This document shows, one piece after another, positions 54,774-64,000 of a stretch of 64,000 nucleotides of DNA. Under the pieces are notes generated by a model. That model ran no database searches. It saw nothing but the letters and a program-made list of their open reading frames with translations, and had not been told where the DNA came from. The stretch comes from Antiaris toxicaria (Eukaryota; Streptophyta; Magnoliopsida; Rosales; Moraceae), in NCBI GenBank assembly GCA_035233585.1, contig CP141158.1:3306001-3370000 (forward strand). The letters run 5' to 3'. Numbering within the stretch: the first letter of the stretch is position 1; each line of letters opens with the position of its first letter. A program made the translations under genes and the position numbers.

Positions 54774-57700
54774 TTACCTGGAAAACATTCTCTTAAATGT
54801 TGCGCACTTGACAGCAATAATCACATAAAGCCAGTCTCCCAAATCATCCAAGAACCGGAAATAAGCAAGTCTCCAGGATGTGTAGAGCAACAAATTGCCA
54901 CAAACACCACAGAATCCAACCGCAAATCCAGCACCGATTCCCGTTCGCAACCATGACATGTCATACCATTCTCCCCCATCTTCAACATAGCCTTCATCAG
55001 AACTCCGAGCATCTTTTAAAGTATCATCCTCAGGGCATGTAGGCTTTAGAGGTTGTCCACACAGTTCAAGATTCCCAGCATACGCGGATGCATTAAAGGT
55101 TTGCAATTGAGTGCCTGTCGGGATTCTCCCTGACAACTGGTTATTTGACAAATCCAAGTAACCAAGTGTCGATACTTTGGCCAAGCTTACTGGAATTTTA
55201 CCATATATCTTATTGTGGGACAAATCTAATGATTCTAGCTTACTCAGCTTGCCGATATTCTTTGGGATGCCTCCACTAAGGCCATTCCTTGATAGGTTCA
55301 ATTCAACCAATTCTGTAAGATCTGTGAACTCTTCTGGAATCTCTCCAGAAATTCCATTGCTCGAAAGATCTATGATTCTTAATAACCCAGAAATCTTCTT
55401 ATATCTTCGTTCTTGTCCTTTCCAGGTGATCAATGTATTAGTAAAATAGTCTCTGTCAAGGTCACCATAACCAACATATACACGATAGATTGAGATATAT
55501 AAAGATTCTTCATCGTCCTTTTGCACCATTGAGGTGAAGTTAAGAATGCACGAAGGAATGGCCCCAGAGATATTATTAGAAGAAAAATCTAGGATCTTGA
55601 TGAATTGCAGATTGCATATACTAGATGGTGTGCTTCCGTAGAATCTATTTGACTTTAGACTAAGGAAAACCAAATTGGTTAACCTTTCCCCAACCCAAGT
55701 GGGTATTTCTCCCTTTAAATTATTCTCTCCAACGTCTAAAATTTGTAGATCAGTGCAATTCCCAAGTGATGGCAAATTTCCAGAGAACTTATTATGCCTC
55801 AAGTTCAAATATACCATTTGGTACAACAAACCAATTGAGCTTGGGATCACTCCAGAAAGTGTATTGTTTTCCAAGTTGAGAATATACAGCTTATCCCAAT
55901 TCAGCCAACAACTGGGAAGGTCTCTGGATATCAGATTATTTGAGAGGTCAAGGACTCTGGTCTCTACATTCCCTGGTTCACAGAGGAACAATCTAATTTT
56001 GCTCAACTTATTGTAAGAAAGATATATTTCACTTGCGTTGGACAGAGAAGGTGAGATAGAACCATGGAATTGATTGGAATGCAAATCGACTACAGGAAAC
56101 AAATCAGACCTTAATGGAAAATTAGGCAACGTGCCATTCAAAAGATTGAAAGACAGATTCAAATACTCCAAATTGATAGTCAGATCAGAAAACCAATGAG
56201 GAATAGCACCAGAAATTCCAGAATTGGAAATGTCAAGAACAGAAAGATTTAGTTGGTTATGGAGCCAGTTAGGAAATTGCGGACCTATTTTGCAAGATCT
56301 CAACGATAAGAAATTCAATTGAAAGGGTGGAACCCAGTTAGAATTGAAACTCAACGTTAAAGAATTAAATGACAGGTCTAGTTTTTTCAAATTTGAAAGC
56401 TTCTGGAAGTCGACTTCGAAGACAACCCCAGTCAGAGAGTTTAAAGAGACGTCCAAACTCTCAAGATTATCATGGAGTTGGCTGGTAATTTCTGTAAAAG
56501 TACCATTAAACCTGTTATTCGATATATCAAACATTGTCAAGGATGACAAGTTTGAGAGATCAGGCAATGGTCCTTCTAATAGATTGTTAGAGAGGTCTAG
56601 CTCTCTCAAAGAGGGGAACCTTTTCTCATCTCCAAGAAGCAACCCTCCGAACAGCAGATTTTGGAGTGTGCCATTAAAATGGTTGCCACTCAGATCCAAG
56701 GTTTGTAGCTTGGTAAGATTCCGTAATGATTCAGGTATTTGATTTCCAAGGCCATCGTTTGATGAAATCTCAAGGTCAACAACGTTAGTGCTAGAATTTA
56801 GCAACCAAGCAAGCACTGAGGGATGTATTGTGTTATGATAAAGCGTAAGGCTAGCGAGAGAATTGGATGAATTTGCTGAAAAAAGAGATGAAATGCAATC
56901 TACCTGAGGAAAGTGGCATCTGTATAATTCTAAGATTGATAAAGAAGGCGGCGTTTTGAAAGACTGAAGCCCAGCTTTAGTGAAATTTGTATAACCCAAG
57001 GCCAAGGTTGTCAAAGAAGGGAGATCCGAGAGCCATTTAAAATTATTGGTAATCATTGGAGCATCAAAATAAAGATTCTTCAGCTTGGTGAGATTTCCAA
57101 CCTGGGAAGGATTAACAGCTCCAGTCACATAAAAATAAAGAGTTTGGAGAGAGTTTGATGAATTTGCATGGGAAAGAGATGAGGTGTTATCCTCTGGAAA
57201 TTGACAGTACGATACTTCTAAGGTTGACAAGGAAGGTGGAATTTTGAAAGATTGAAGCCCAGCTTTAGTAAAATTTGCACCATGCAATAAAAAAGACGTC
57301 AAAAATGGGAGATGAGAAAGCCATTGAAGATTATCAGCAATCAATTGACCAGAGCCTTTAAAAGTCCCAAGACGAAGAAACTGCAATTTGGTGAGATTTC
57401 CAAGCTGAGAAGGAATAGCCCCACTTAGAGGATTTCCTTCAAGGTCGAGATATTTGAGGCTTTTGAAAGAACCAATAAACTTTGGAATTTGGGTGAAAGA
57501 ATTCCAACTAAGGTCCAAGTGCTCCAAATATTGCAATTCAACCAAGGAAGGTCCAATTAAGCCACCAATCATTTTAGAATAAGAATAACTATGAAGATCA
57601 ATCGAAATGACATGATGAGTTCGGTTATCACACCTGATCCCAGTCCACGTGCAACAATCCCGGTGGCTGCTGTGTGTCCAGGAGGAGAGGACGTTTCCAG

Positions 57701-57857
57701 GATCAACAAGGCCAAGCTTGAAGTTGAGAAGAGAAAGTCTCTCGGAGTGAATGCAGGCGCGTACCACATGAACATGAAAAAGAGTGGTGGCTGCTACCAA
57801 CAATAACAGCCCTGCAAGTATTACTCTCATACTCATATTCTCACAACAACAATTCAT
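54774..57857 (-). CDS. Receptor-like protein (LRR-RLP, EIX2/Cf-type), 1027 residues
   Basis: Intact single-exon gene. The start is ATG 57857; the codon before it is TTG. Residues 1-34 form a signal peptide (LAGLLLLVAATTLF). Residues 35-78 are the N-terminal LRR cap with DCCTWTGIRC. About 80-770 are extracellular LRRs (LDLSxNxLxGxIP pattern). About 775-820 are the island domain ending LITWKGQERRYKK. Residues 821-915 are final LRRs, followed by the C cap (ELCGQPLKPTC) and an acidic stretch (942-963). A GxxxG-rich membrane segment (GIGAGFAVGFCGVCG, about 971-992) and a 35-residue cytosolic tail without kinase complete it. Proteins of this kind sense microbial or apoplastic ligands at the plasma membrane and signal through SOBIR1/BAK1-type partner kinases (family knowledge). 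The ligand is unknown. Residues 152-240 and 252-340 are an internal duplication. Confidence 0.95.
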   Translation of the reverse strand: MNCCCENMSMRVILAGLLLLVAATTLFHVHVVRACIHSERLSLLNFKLGLVDPGNVLSSWTHSSHRDCCTWTGIRCDNRTHHVISIDLHSYSYSKMIGGLIGPSLVELQYLEHLDLSWNSFTQIPKFIGSFKSLKYLDLEGNPLSGAIPSQLGNLTKLQFLRLGTFKGSGQLIADNLQWLSHLPFLTSFLLHGANFTKAGLQSFKIPPSLSTLEVSYCQFPEDNTSSLSHANSSNSLQTLYFYVTGAVNPSQVGNLTKLKNLYFDAPMITNNFKWLSDLPSLTTLALGYTNFTKAGLQSFKTPPSLSILELYRCHFPQVDCISSLFSANSSNSLASLTLYHNTIHPSVLAWLLNSSTNVVDLEISSNDGLGNQIPESLRNLTKLQTLDLSGNHFNGTLQNLLFGGLLLGDEKRFPSLRELDLSNNLLEGPLPDLSNLSSLTMFDISNNRFNGTFTEITSQLHDNLESLDVSLNSLTGVVFEVDFQKLSNLKKLDLSFNSLTLSFNSNWVPPFQLNFLSLRSCKIGPQFPNWLHNQLNLSVLDISNSGISGAIPHWFSDLTINLEYLNLSFNLLNGTLPNFPLRSDLFPVVDLHSNQFHGSISPSLSNASEIYLSYNKLSKIRLFLCEPGNVETRVLDLSNNLISRDLPSCWLNWDKLYILNLENNTLSGVIPSSIGLLYQMVYLNLRHNKFSGNLPSLGNCTDLQILDVGENNLKGEIPTWVGERLTNLVFLSLKSNRFYGSTPSSICNLQFIKILDFSSNNISGAIPSCILNFTSMVQKDDEESLYISIYRVYVGYGDLDRDYFTNTLITWKGQERRYKKISGLLRIIDLSSNGISGEIPEEFTDLTELVELNLSRNGLSGGIPKNIGKLSKLESLDLSHNKIYGKIPVSLAKVSTLGYLDLSNNQLSGRIPTGTQLQTFNASAYAGNLELCGQPLKPTCPEDDTLKDARSSDEGYVEDGGEWYDMSWLRTGIGAGFAVGFCGVCGNLLLYTSWRLAYFRFLDDLGDWLYVIIAVKCATFKRMFSR

Positions 57858-57880
57858 CAAAGTGTTTGAATATTTTTCAA

Positions 57881-57985
57881 AATGGAATGCCTAATCTTCC
57901 TAACTTGTCCTTCTATTTATACATGCATGTGGATTAATTTATTAAATTTCTTTATTATCGAAATGGAATGCCTAATCTTCCTAAC
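57881..57985. repeat. Direct repeat in the receptor gene promoter
   Basis: AATGGAATGCCTAATCTTCC occurs at 57881-57900 and 57962-57981, 81 bp apart, each followed by TAAC. The copies bracket the TATA box. They may be duplicated promoter sequence or a filler repeat. Confidence 0.8.
57911..57921 (-). promoter_or_regulatory. TATA box of the receptor-like protein gene
   Basis: The minus strand reads TATAAATAGAA, 54 bp upstream of the ATG. Transcription would start about 30 bp downstream and leave a 5' leader of roughly 25 bases. Confidence 0.6.
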
Positions 57986-60900
57986 CTATGATGAGCTCGT
58001 TCATTATTCACCATTTATTTTATTTTTTGGCTAGGACACCGTTTAATGCTTATTAATGGTAAAAACACTCCGATCCATAGGAAACAAAGCAACGCCCCCT
58101 GTCAAAGAACTTTTTTATTTCTTAATTAATAGATGCGTGATTCCTTGAACTTTTAAATATATGACTGTGTAGTCTCTAATTTTTTCTTTTTTTTTTTTTT
58201 TTTGTGATAAAAAGATTCCTAAATTTTTGAAAATGATATAAATGAATGACAAATCCTAACTGGCATTAACAAAAAGACAATTTTGTCGCACGTGCATCCT
58301 ATACCTTTAAATTAAGGGTTTTAGCAAAAGAACATGAATTATTTTTATAAAATAATAATTAGAATTAAAGTTAAAAAAATAAAACATAAAACAAATGAGG
58401 GAAAATCTATAATAAGAACTCAAAAATAGTACTTATCATAGATATTTATTTTTGAACCATCACGATCTAATTAAGCCACTAAAATTTGCTTATTAAGATA
58501 CATTCTCGTACATGGAATTATAGAATAAAAAATTTTAAAAAATATAAAAAATTAATAAAAAATAAAAAACTCTGAAAAAATCCATGAACCGATGAAGCCC
58601 CCCCACCTACTAGGCTCCTCTTTCCTTTTGCCATCGGTGAGAACCCCCTAGTTGTGATCTAAGTATGCAATGGATCTCACGATCCTCGAGCTACTAGAAG
58701 ATGTGGATTCACGATTCCCTAGTGCAGAGGAAGAATCCAACATTACAGATACAATTAGGAGTACAGTTTTAGGTTAGTAGTGTAACTCTGAAACTAATAA
58801 TTATGTAATTAATTTATTTGGTATAGAATAACTAATTACATAGATCATTAGAGCCCATATTATGTATATTCAATTGGTTTCTTTACTAACTCAATATAAT
58901 TTTTTAATAGATGATAATTAATTGAATATTCTTTGTGACTTTCATTCTTGGACTTAGTGAGGAGAAAAATTAGGATCACCTTTTGTACAGATGTAAGTGT
59001 TTTTTATACTGACAATAGAATTAAAATTTTGTTTTATTTAATTAGTATGATAAATATTTAGTTTAGATAAATATTTATTTAAAAGATAAAATTTGTAATT
59101 TAAATTAATTGTATTTATTTTTTCTGATAAATATGAGATTAATTTAAACGGAGAGATTTTGAAATGCCCAACTATAAAACTTAACAAGTTTGGAAATCAA
59201 TGTACTGGACAAAATGTACCTGCTGATGCATTTTTTTGTCAAGCACTGCCATGTATGTATATATATATATATATACACAAATGATCATTGGTTCCATTAC
59301 AGCAGAAATTGCAATGTTTTGACTGACTTTATTTTTCTAGCATTTTAGTGTCATCATTATTATTATTATTTAAATGAAGAAAGAGAAGACAAATCGGTTC
59401 AAGGAGACATGGCACATTCCGACTAGACTAGGTATTCCACCGTGTTGTTAAAGAAAATCAAACGAAGCAGGCCAATCATAGCTCTCAACATAATTTTATT
59501 AATCCAAATTTGTTTGTTAATTATATACTACTTAGACTTTCATATATAAAGCTTAACAATGACGTAATAGCAAAACAATTCAAATTGCCTTGCTTCCTTT
59601 AGCCGGCTCAATTAATTGGTATTTTATTTTCGTCCAAAAGTCATGCTATATATACTTTTTATACTTTTTTGCCCTCTGTTTTGTTTTGTTTTTGGAGGAA
59701 AGTAATAAAAAACTGACCCCGCCAAAAGTAATTGGTATGGTCGTGTTTTTGTTTTTTTGTTTGGTTTTTAGTTTGTTTTGTTTTTGTTTTTTGTTTTTTT
59801 TTTTTGTTTTTAACTTGACGATGGATCATAAGTTGCTGGCCGGCGACTTTTTGTTTGTAATGGAACCAAAAACACCACCTAAAAAGCTTGTTAATTTACG
59901 ATCAAGTTATCGCTAGTATTATATTAAACCATGTTGTTGAGCCAAGCAAGATAATCAAAGCTCTTAACATAATTTAATTAATTCAAACTTGTTCATTAAT
60001 CTCTCACTTTTAAAATTCCATAAATTTCAACATAAATTACTTAATTGCTAAGAAAATAAGGACAAGATAAAATATATCAAGAATTGCTTATTCTTTTCCA
60101 ATTGTTTTGTTATTATTATTTTTTTTTTTTTTTTGAGGAAAGTATATAGCGAACCGATCATGTGAGAAGTAAATAATTAATAATTCTATAACTCTGTTCT
60201 TATTTGCCTTTTGTGTTAAAAAAAAAAAAAAAAAAGGAAGGCGGTTCCTTGCGTAGAAAAAGTTATACTAAGCAAGGTTGTTAGTAAAGCGAAAAATAAT
60301 GAAAGAAACAAAAAAGTGATTCATCATAGAATTTACTTCATACTTAACTCTACTAAAAGATATAAAGTTTGTAATTGTAAATAAAGTCTAACGATTATTT
60401 CATATTCGACTTTACCAAAAAGAAAATAGTTTAAATCCGCTAGCTCCAATTTCAAAAAAAAAAAAAAGTGTAGAGTTCAATTTCTCTCACCTCAAATTAA
60501 AAAAAAAAATGAATGTTCCTGCACCTAATAATCTTTTGTTGTTGGATAATATTATTATATAGAATTGCTTGAGTTCTAAATTACTATGTACAAATTTAGT
60601 GCATTATGAGTGAAATTACATTTTGCGGTACAAGTGTGACGGCATTTTAACTAATATTCAGCTCTTTCCTTTGTAATCCTCTAGACTAGTATTTTTTATC
60701 TTCAAAACCTTTCAATTTCAATATAATATAATATTTATTTAGGTTGTGTTTGATGTAATATTTTCAATTCAAAATTTCTATGTCAATTTTTTTAGTGAAA
60801 CAAAAATTATAATTAATTTTTAAAAAGTCAACCAACTCTAACTTAAAAATTACGTATTCAACCGGTGAAACAAACGGATGTTTAGTTAGTCAAAATATTA

Positions 60901-61397
60901 TATTTGCAACACTATCATCTGAAAAGTACATGTACTTAGGTTTACTATTTCTCTATTATTTTTTCCTATATATAATTATCACTCACTGACGTAGGAGCTT
61001 TAGTGCAACCATTTAATACTTTAGAGTGTTATTTTGATCACTTTAAACGTTGTTCTTTATTGTTGCTCTATTTGGTTGTTTTATTGTTGGCTTGCTGTTT
61101 GTGTTAATCAAGAATGTCGCCGTTTATTGTATGTACTATTTGGTGCTTATGTTTGCTTGTCTTTTTGAGAGGGTTGTTGCCGTTTTGAGTCCTTGGACCT
61201 GTGAGCCTAGTGTCGTTTGGTTAAGAGTCCAATTGCTGTCGTTTAAAGTTGATGATAAGTAGTTCTTTATTGTAATTTCTGGACAGACTTGAACATTAAA
61301 GAATTTGATATCAGAGTTGCTTTCTCTTTTATTTTGGAGTTTGTCCCTTTATCCATGGATTTGGCTTGACTCTTTTCTCAATTCTGCTACATCACTC
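57986..61397. other. AT-rich intergenic spacer
   Basis: No gene is supported. It contains homopolymer runs (58189-58204 T, 60115-60135 T, 60218-60236 A), a TA microsatellite (59253-59276) and ATT runs (59355-59375). Open frames at 59590-59916 and 61050-61262 are hydrophobic or low-complexity and match no family I recognise. Confidence 0.6.
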
Positions 61398-61747
61398 TGT
61401 TGGAGAAAATAACCCTATACCCTAAACGTAGTAGAAAAATAAAACAAGGAAAACATATTGTGTAGTTTGGCAAAATAAATTCAGAATTATACACTCCTCA
61501 ATCTCTCTCAACTTCTCTTTACCTAAGCCCCTTACACCCTTTGCCTATCTCTCTCCTTACTTTTTCTTGAAAGAAAATACTCTCTTTATTCTTCTTAACC
61601 ACACACACAACTCTAAACACCTATTTATAGGCCCTCAATAAGACACAAAATTCACACTTTCCCAAAACTCACACATTCCTAAACTCACAATTTCACAAAC
61701 TCAAAATAGAAAGTTACCCAAAACTAATTTGAGTCACATACCTGATA
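61398..61747 (-). repeat. 3' LTR of deleted copia element
   Basis: 350 bp, plus ends TGTTGGAGAAAATAAC and CATACCTGATA. It matches 63243-63673 with substitutions and about 80 bp of missing sequence. The minus-strand TATA box is CTATAAATAG at 61621-61630. Confidence 0.85.
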
Positions 61748-63110
61748 ATTTTCACCTTGACTCAAATTCTCTAAACTCACAATCATGTATAACAAGAACA
61801 AACATGTGTCGATTTCAAACTCTCATAAAATTTGACACAAGAACCTTTCTTGTTCTTCCATGCTTTGACTTCACTGGCACAAGTATTCATCATCTCCCAT
61901 TTATCATATTTAGTTGTCATCATCATCATCTTGTACTCTTTCACAGCAGCTAAAGACCCTTCCTAACATAGCTTCACCTTAATAGCTTTGTCTACAACAG
62001 TCTTCCCAATCAACTTGTACGAATTTTTCACTTTTTCAACCTTTATAGCTATTAAAGCACCTTTCTTTACTTTCACAAAACCACCCCTAGCAGAATACTC
62101 ATAACTCAAAATGTCCAAAGCACTCAAAAAAGTTAAACTTCTCCTTAGTTAAGGAACAAGCATATAATATTTGCCATTGTACTCACAATTCCATCAAATA
62201 TCTCCACCTTCACAAAACCTATTCCAATGGTTTTAGCACTCCAATCATTTGCCATTGGAAGAGTAATAGTATCATAGAGCTTATAAGAATCAAACCACCC
62301 TTTATGTGGACACATGAGGAATGAACGTCTCGAATCCAAAATCCAAGAGTCAGAAACATCTTCATCAGTAGTAGTAACAGAATAAACATCATTTTCACTG
62401 TCAAATCTGTCACCAACAATATTTGTCAATTCAATCTCTTGCTTTATCTTTTCTTCAAGGTGTTTCATCAGTTCTCACAATTTCTATTAATATGCTCCTT
62501 TTCATGGCAATAAAAGCACTCAACTTTCTTCCTAACAGTGGACAGGGAATGGTCATCTCTCCTATTATAGTATCTCCCTCTTGTCTTATTCCTACCCCTA
62601 CTCAAATTTGGCTTTCCCACAAGAACTTATTGAGTATGAGATGAACTACTATGTTATTTCTTGTTTGCAGTCGCCAACAAAGCAGTCGACACCTCATCCA
62701 CTGTCAGCATAATTTTTCCAACTAACTGTGTAGTTATCAAAATCTCAAATGATTTAGACAGGGAGGACAACAAAATCATTACTTTATCTTCCTTATCAAT
62801 TTTGACCTCTACACTTAACAATTGAGTTATACACTATTAAAATTGTTTATATGATCCCTAACATTAGTTTTTTCACTCATCTTATACAACTACTTCTTCA
62901 AATATAATCCATTTGTTAAGGATTTTAATATACAAACTTTTTACAATTTTTCCCATAAATTAGAAAGAGATTTTTCATTCATTACACTATAGCCAAACTT
63001 AAATGAAAAATTCTTACTACTCTCGCTTTGAATTTTTTCCAATCTTCATTACTCATCTTTTCCAGATTCTTCTCTTGCAGTGCTTTTAAAAGTCATTGTT
63101 TTACCAGAAC
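61748..63110 (-). pseudogene. Copia gag-protease remnant
   Basis: Minus strand: gag remains (EDWKKF-type, about 63020-63050), zinc knuckle CFYCHEKEHINRNC (about 62477-62520) and then, in another frame, 62145-62468 with SWILDSRRSFLMC. This is the protease motif with DSG changed to DSR. GNDxSxKxxGIG-like ANDWSAKTIGIGFVKV follows. Pre-integrase sequence (FVKVKKGALIAIK, about 62030-62090) comes next and then the 3' end GAGTCAAGGTGAAAATTAT, the copia PPT region. The broken frames and missing pol show a relic. Confidence 0.8.
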
Positions 63111-63223
63111 ATCTTTCATCGTATGTTGCCATATGCTGAAATTACTCTTTTTATCAAAGCGCTCAATGTAATCAAACTTCACTCCATTAATCATCTTGAT
63201 CTTTTTTTTCTCAAGACTTTTAA

Positions 63224-63240
63224 CCTTGGCTCTAATACCA
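63224..63240 (-). other. Primer-binding site of deleted copia element
   Basis: The minus strand reads TGGTATTAGAGCCAAGG two bases after the LTR end. It complements the initiator-Met tRNA 3' end with one change. Confidence 0.8.
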
Positions 63241-63242
63241 CT

Positions 63243-63673
63243 TATTGGGGAAAACACCCCTATACTCAAAACACAACAAAAAAAATAAAATCAATGAAAA
63301 CGACTAAAAGACAAAGATTTACGTTGTTCGCAAAATTGCTTATGTCTATGTGAGAGTGAGAATAAAATTCTTTATTAATAAATTCATAATTACACACTCA
63401 TCAATCTCTCTCAACCTCTATCTACCCAAAACCCTTTACACCCTTTGCATATCTCTCCTCACTTTTTCTTAAAAGAAGTCTTTCTCTCTATTCTTCTTAA
63501 TCACACACACAACTCTAAACACAATAGACCTATTTATAGGCTTTTAATGGAACACAAAATTCACATTTTCCCAAAACTCACACATTCCTAGACTCACACT
63601 TTCACAAACTCTCATTTTCATAAACTCACAAATAGAATGTTACTCAAAATTAATTTAAGTCACATATCTAACA
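63243..63673 (-). repeat. 5' LTR of deleted copia element
   Basis: 431 bp, minus start TGTTAGATATGTGAC. The TATA box on the minus strand is TATAAATA at 63531-63538. It is followed by the conserved CT-rich, ACACACACAAC-containing leader also seen in the partner LTR. Confidence 0.85.
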
Positions 63674-63859
63674 ATACTCACATTACATACACTATCACCA
63701 ATACCCATTAGAATAATTATTCCTACATAAACAATCCAAACACACTTTCTATTTAAATACAATTATTAAAGTTGACATCCAAACGCATTTTGGAATGTAT
63801 ACGTTCCATTAGAATACAATACAAAGCTGAAAAGGACATCCAAATGACACATAAATTAA

Positions 63860-64000
63860 GGGAAAAGGAAGGAAATAGAAGAAAATCCAACTTGAGTAAA
63901 AATAAATAGTATAAAACTTTTGGACTTTTGGTAAATAGTATATTTTTGGTAAATTATGACTTACCACAACCTAAAATTCCAAAAATACCGCGTATATGTA
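63860..64000. mobile_element. Second copy of the MULE-like MITE, cut by window end
   Basis: It starts GGGAAAAGGAAGGAAATAG and continues AGTAAAAATAAATAGTA, then TAGTATATTTTTGGTAAAT and AATTCCAAAAATA. This matches the left part of the element at 26684. The right end is outside the window. Confidence 0.5.

Larger units (their letters stand above)
61398..63673 (-). mobile_element. Internally deleted Ty1/copia element
   Basis: Two direct LTR copies (61398-61747 and 63243-63673) flank about 1.5 kb of minus-strand internal sequence with PBS, gag, zinc knuckle, protease start and pre-integrase sequence. That runs straight into the 3' PPT: integrase, RT and RNase H are absent. No clear 5-bp TSD was found (CACTC against ATACT). 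It is non-autonomous. Confidence 0.85.

Noticed and set aside
59590..59916. 108-codon hydrophobic ORF
   Set aside because: Composed of TTTTG/TTTGT runs giving Phe/Val/Leu; no family match, no promoter.
61290..61310. PBS-like TTGATATCAGAGTTGC
   Set aside because: No LTR end precedes it and no gag follows. The copia LTR starting at 61398 is on the other strand.

Overview
The window is plant nuclear DNA, most likely from a eudicot. It is AT-rich and dominated by nested LTR retrotransposons, with one intact cell-surface immune-receptor-type gene. No bacterial, organellar, tRNA or rRNA feature was seen.

Left nest (1-20081). The oldest layer is a Ty3/gypsy element of the Tekay/Del chromovirus type on the minus strand: a decayed pol and gag at 1-2484, a PBS region at about 2590-2754, and a 5' LTR (family 'L2', about 2.5 kb) at 2755-3534 plus 18345-20081. 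A Ty1/copia element, 3535-18339 minus, sits inside that LTR. A 4.3-kb solo LTR (family 'L3', 8631-12902, TSD AAATA) in turn sits inside the copia coding region.

Middle (20082-31288). A second L2 solo LTR lies at 21043-23528. After it come about 6 kb of AT-rich DNA holding only transposon relics (CACTA-like end, MULE-like MITE, RNase H relic). A truncated L2 LTR (29725 to about 31060, plus) then runs directly into a truncated L3 LTR of opposite orientation.

Right nest (31289-48081). A full-length Tekay-type element (31289-44726, plus, TSD CAACC, LTRs of 3554 and 3579 bp) is inserted in that minus-strand L3 LTR, whose remainder is 44732-48081. Unusually it carries two gag-like ORFs in series, a tandem PBS/hairpin array, a premature stop in RNase H and loss of the integrase catalytic glutamate.

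Gene region (48082-64000). Another L3 solo LTR (49656-54176, TSD AAAAC) lies just downstream of a complete 1027-residue receptor-like protein gene (LRR-RLP, EIX/Cf type, 54774-57857 minus) with its own TATA box. After about 3.5 kb of spacer, a 2.3-kb internally deleted copia element (61398-63673, minus) is followed by the edge of a second MULE-like copy.

The best leads are these: (a) all three gypsy LTR families share a strong 5' splice-site block (GTAAGTTCA) and a downstream (T)TGCAG/TTGTAG acceptor-like block, 0.6-1.9 kb apart, as if each LTR carried an intron; (b) the double-gag element; (c) the PBS arrays; (d) clustered W-boxes in the L3 LTRs. All positions were read by eye; alignments, TSD statistics and expression were not computed.
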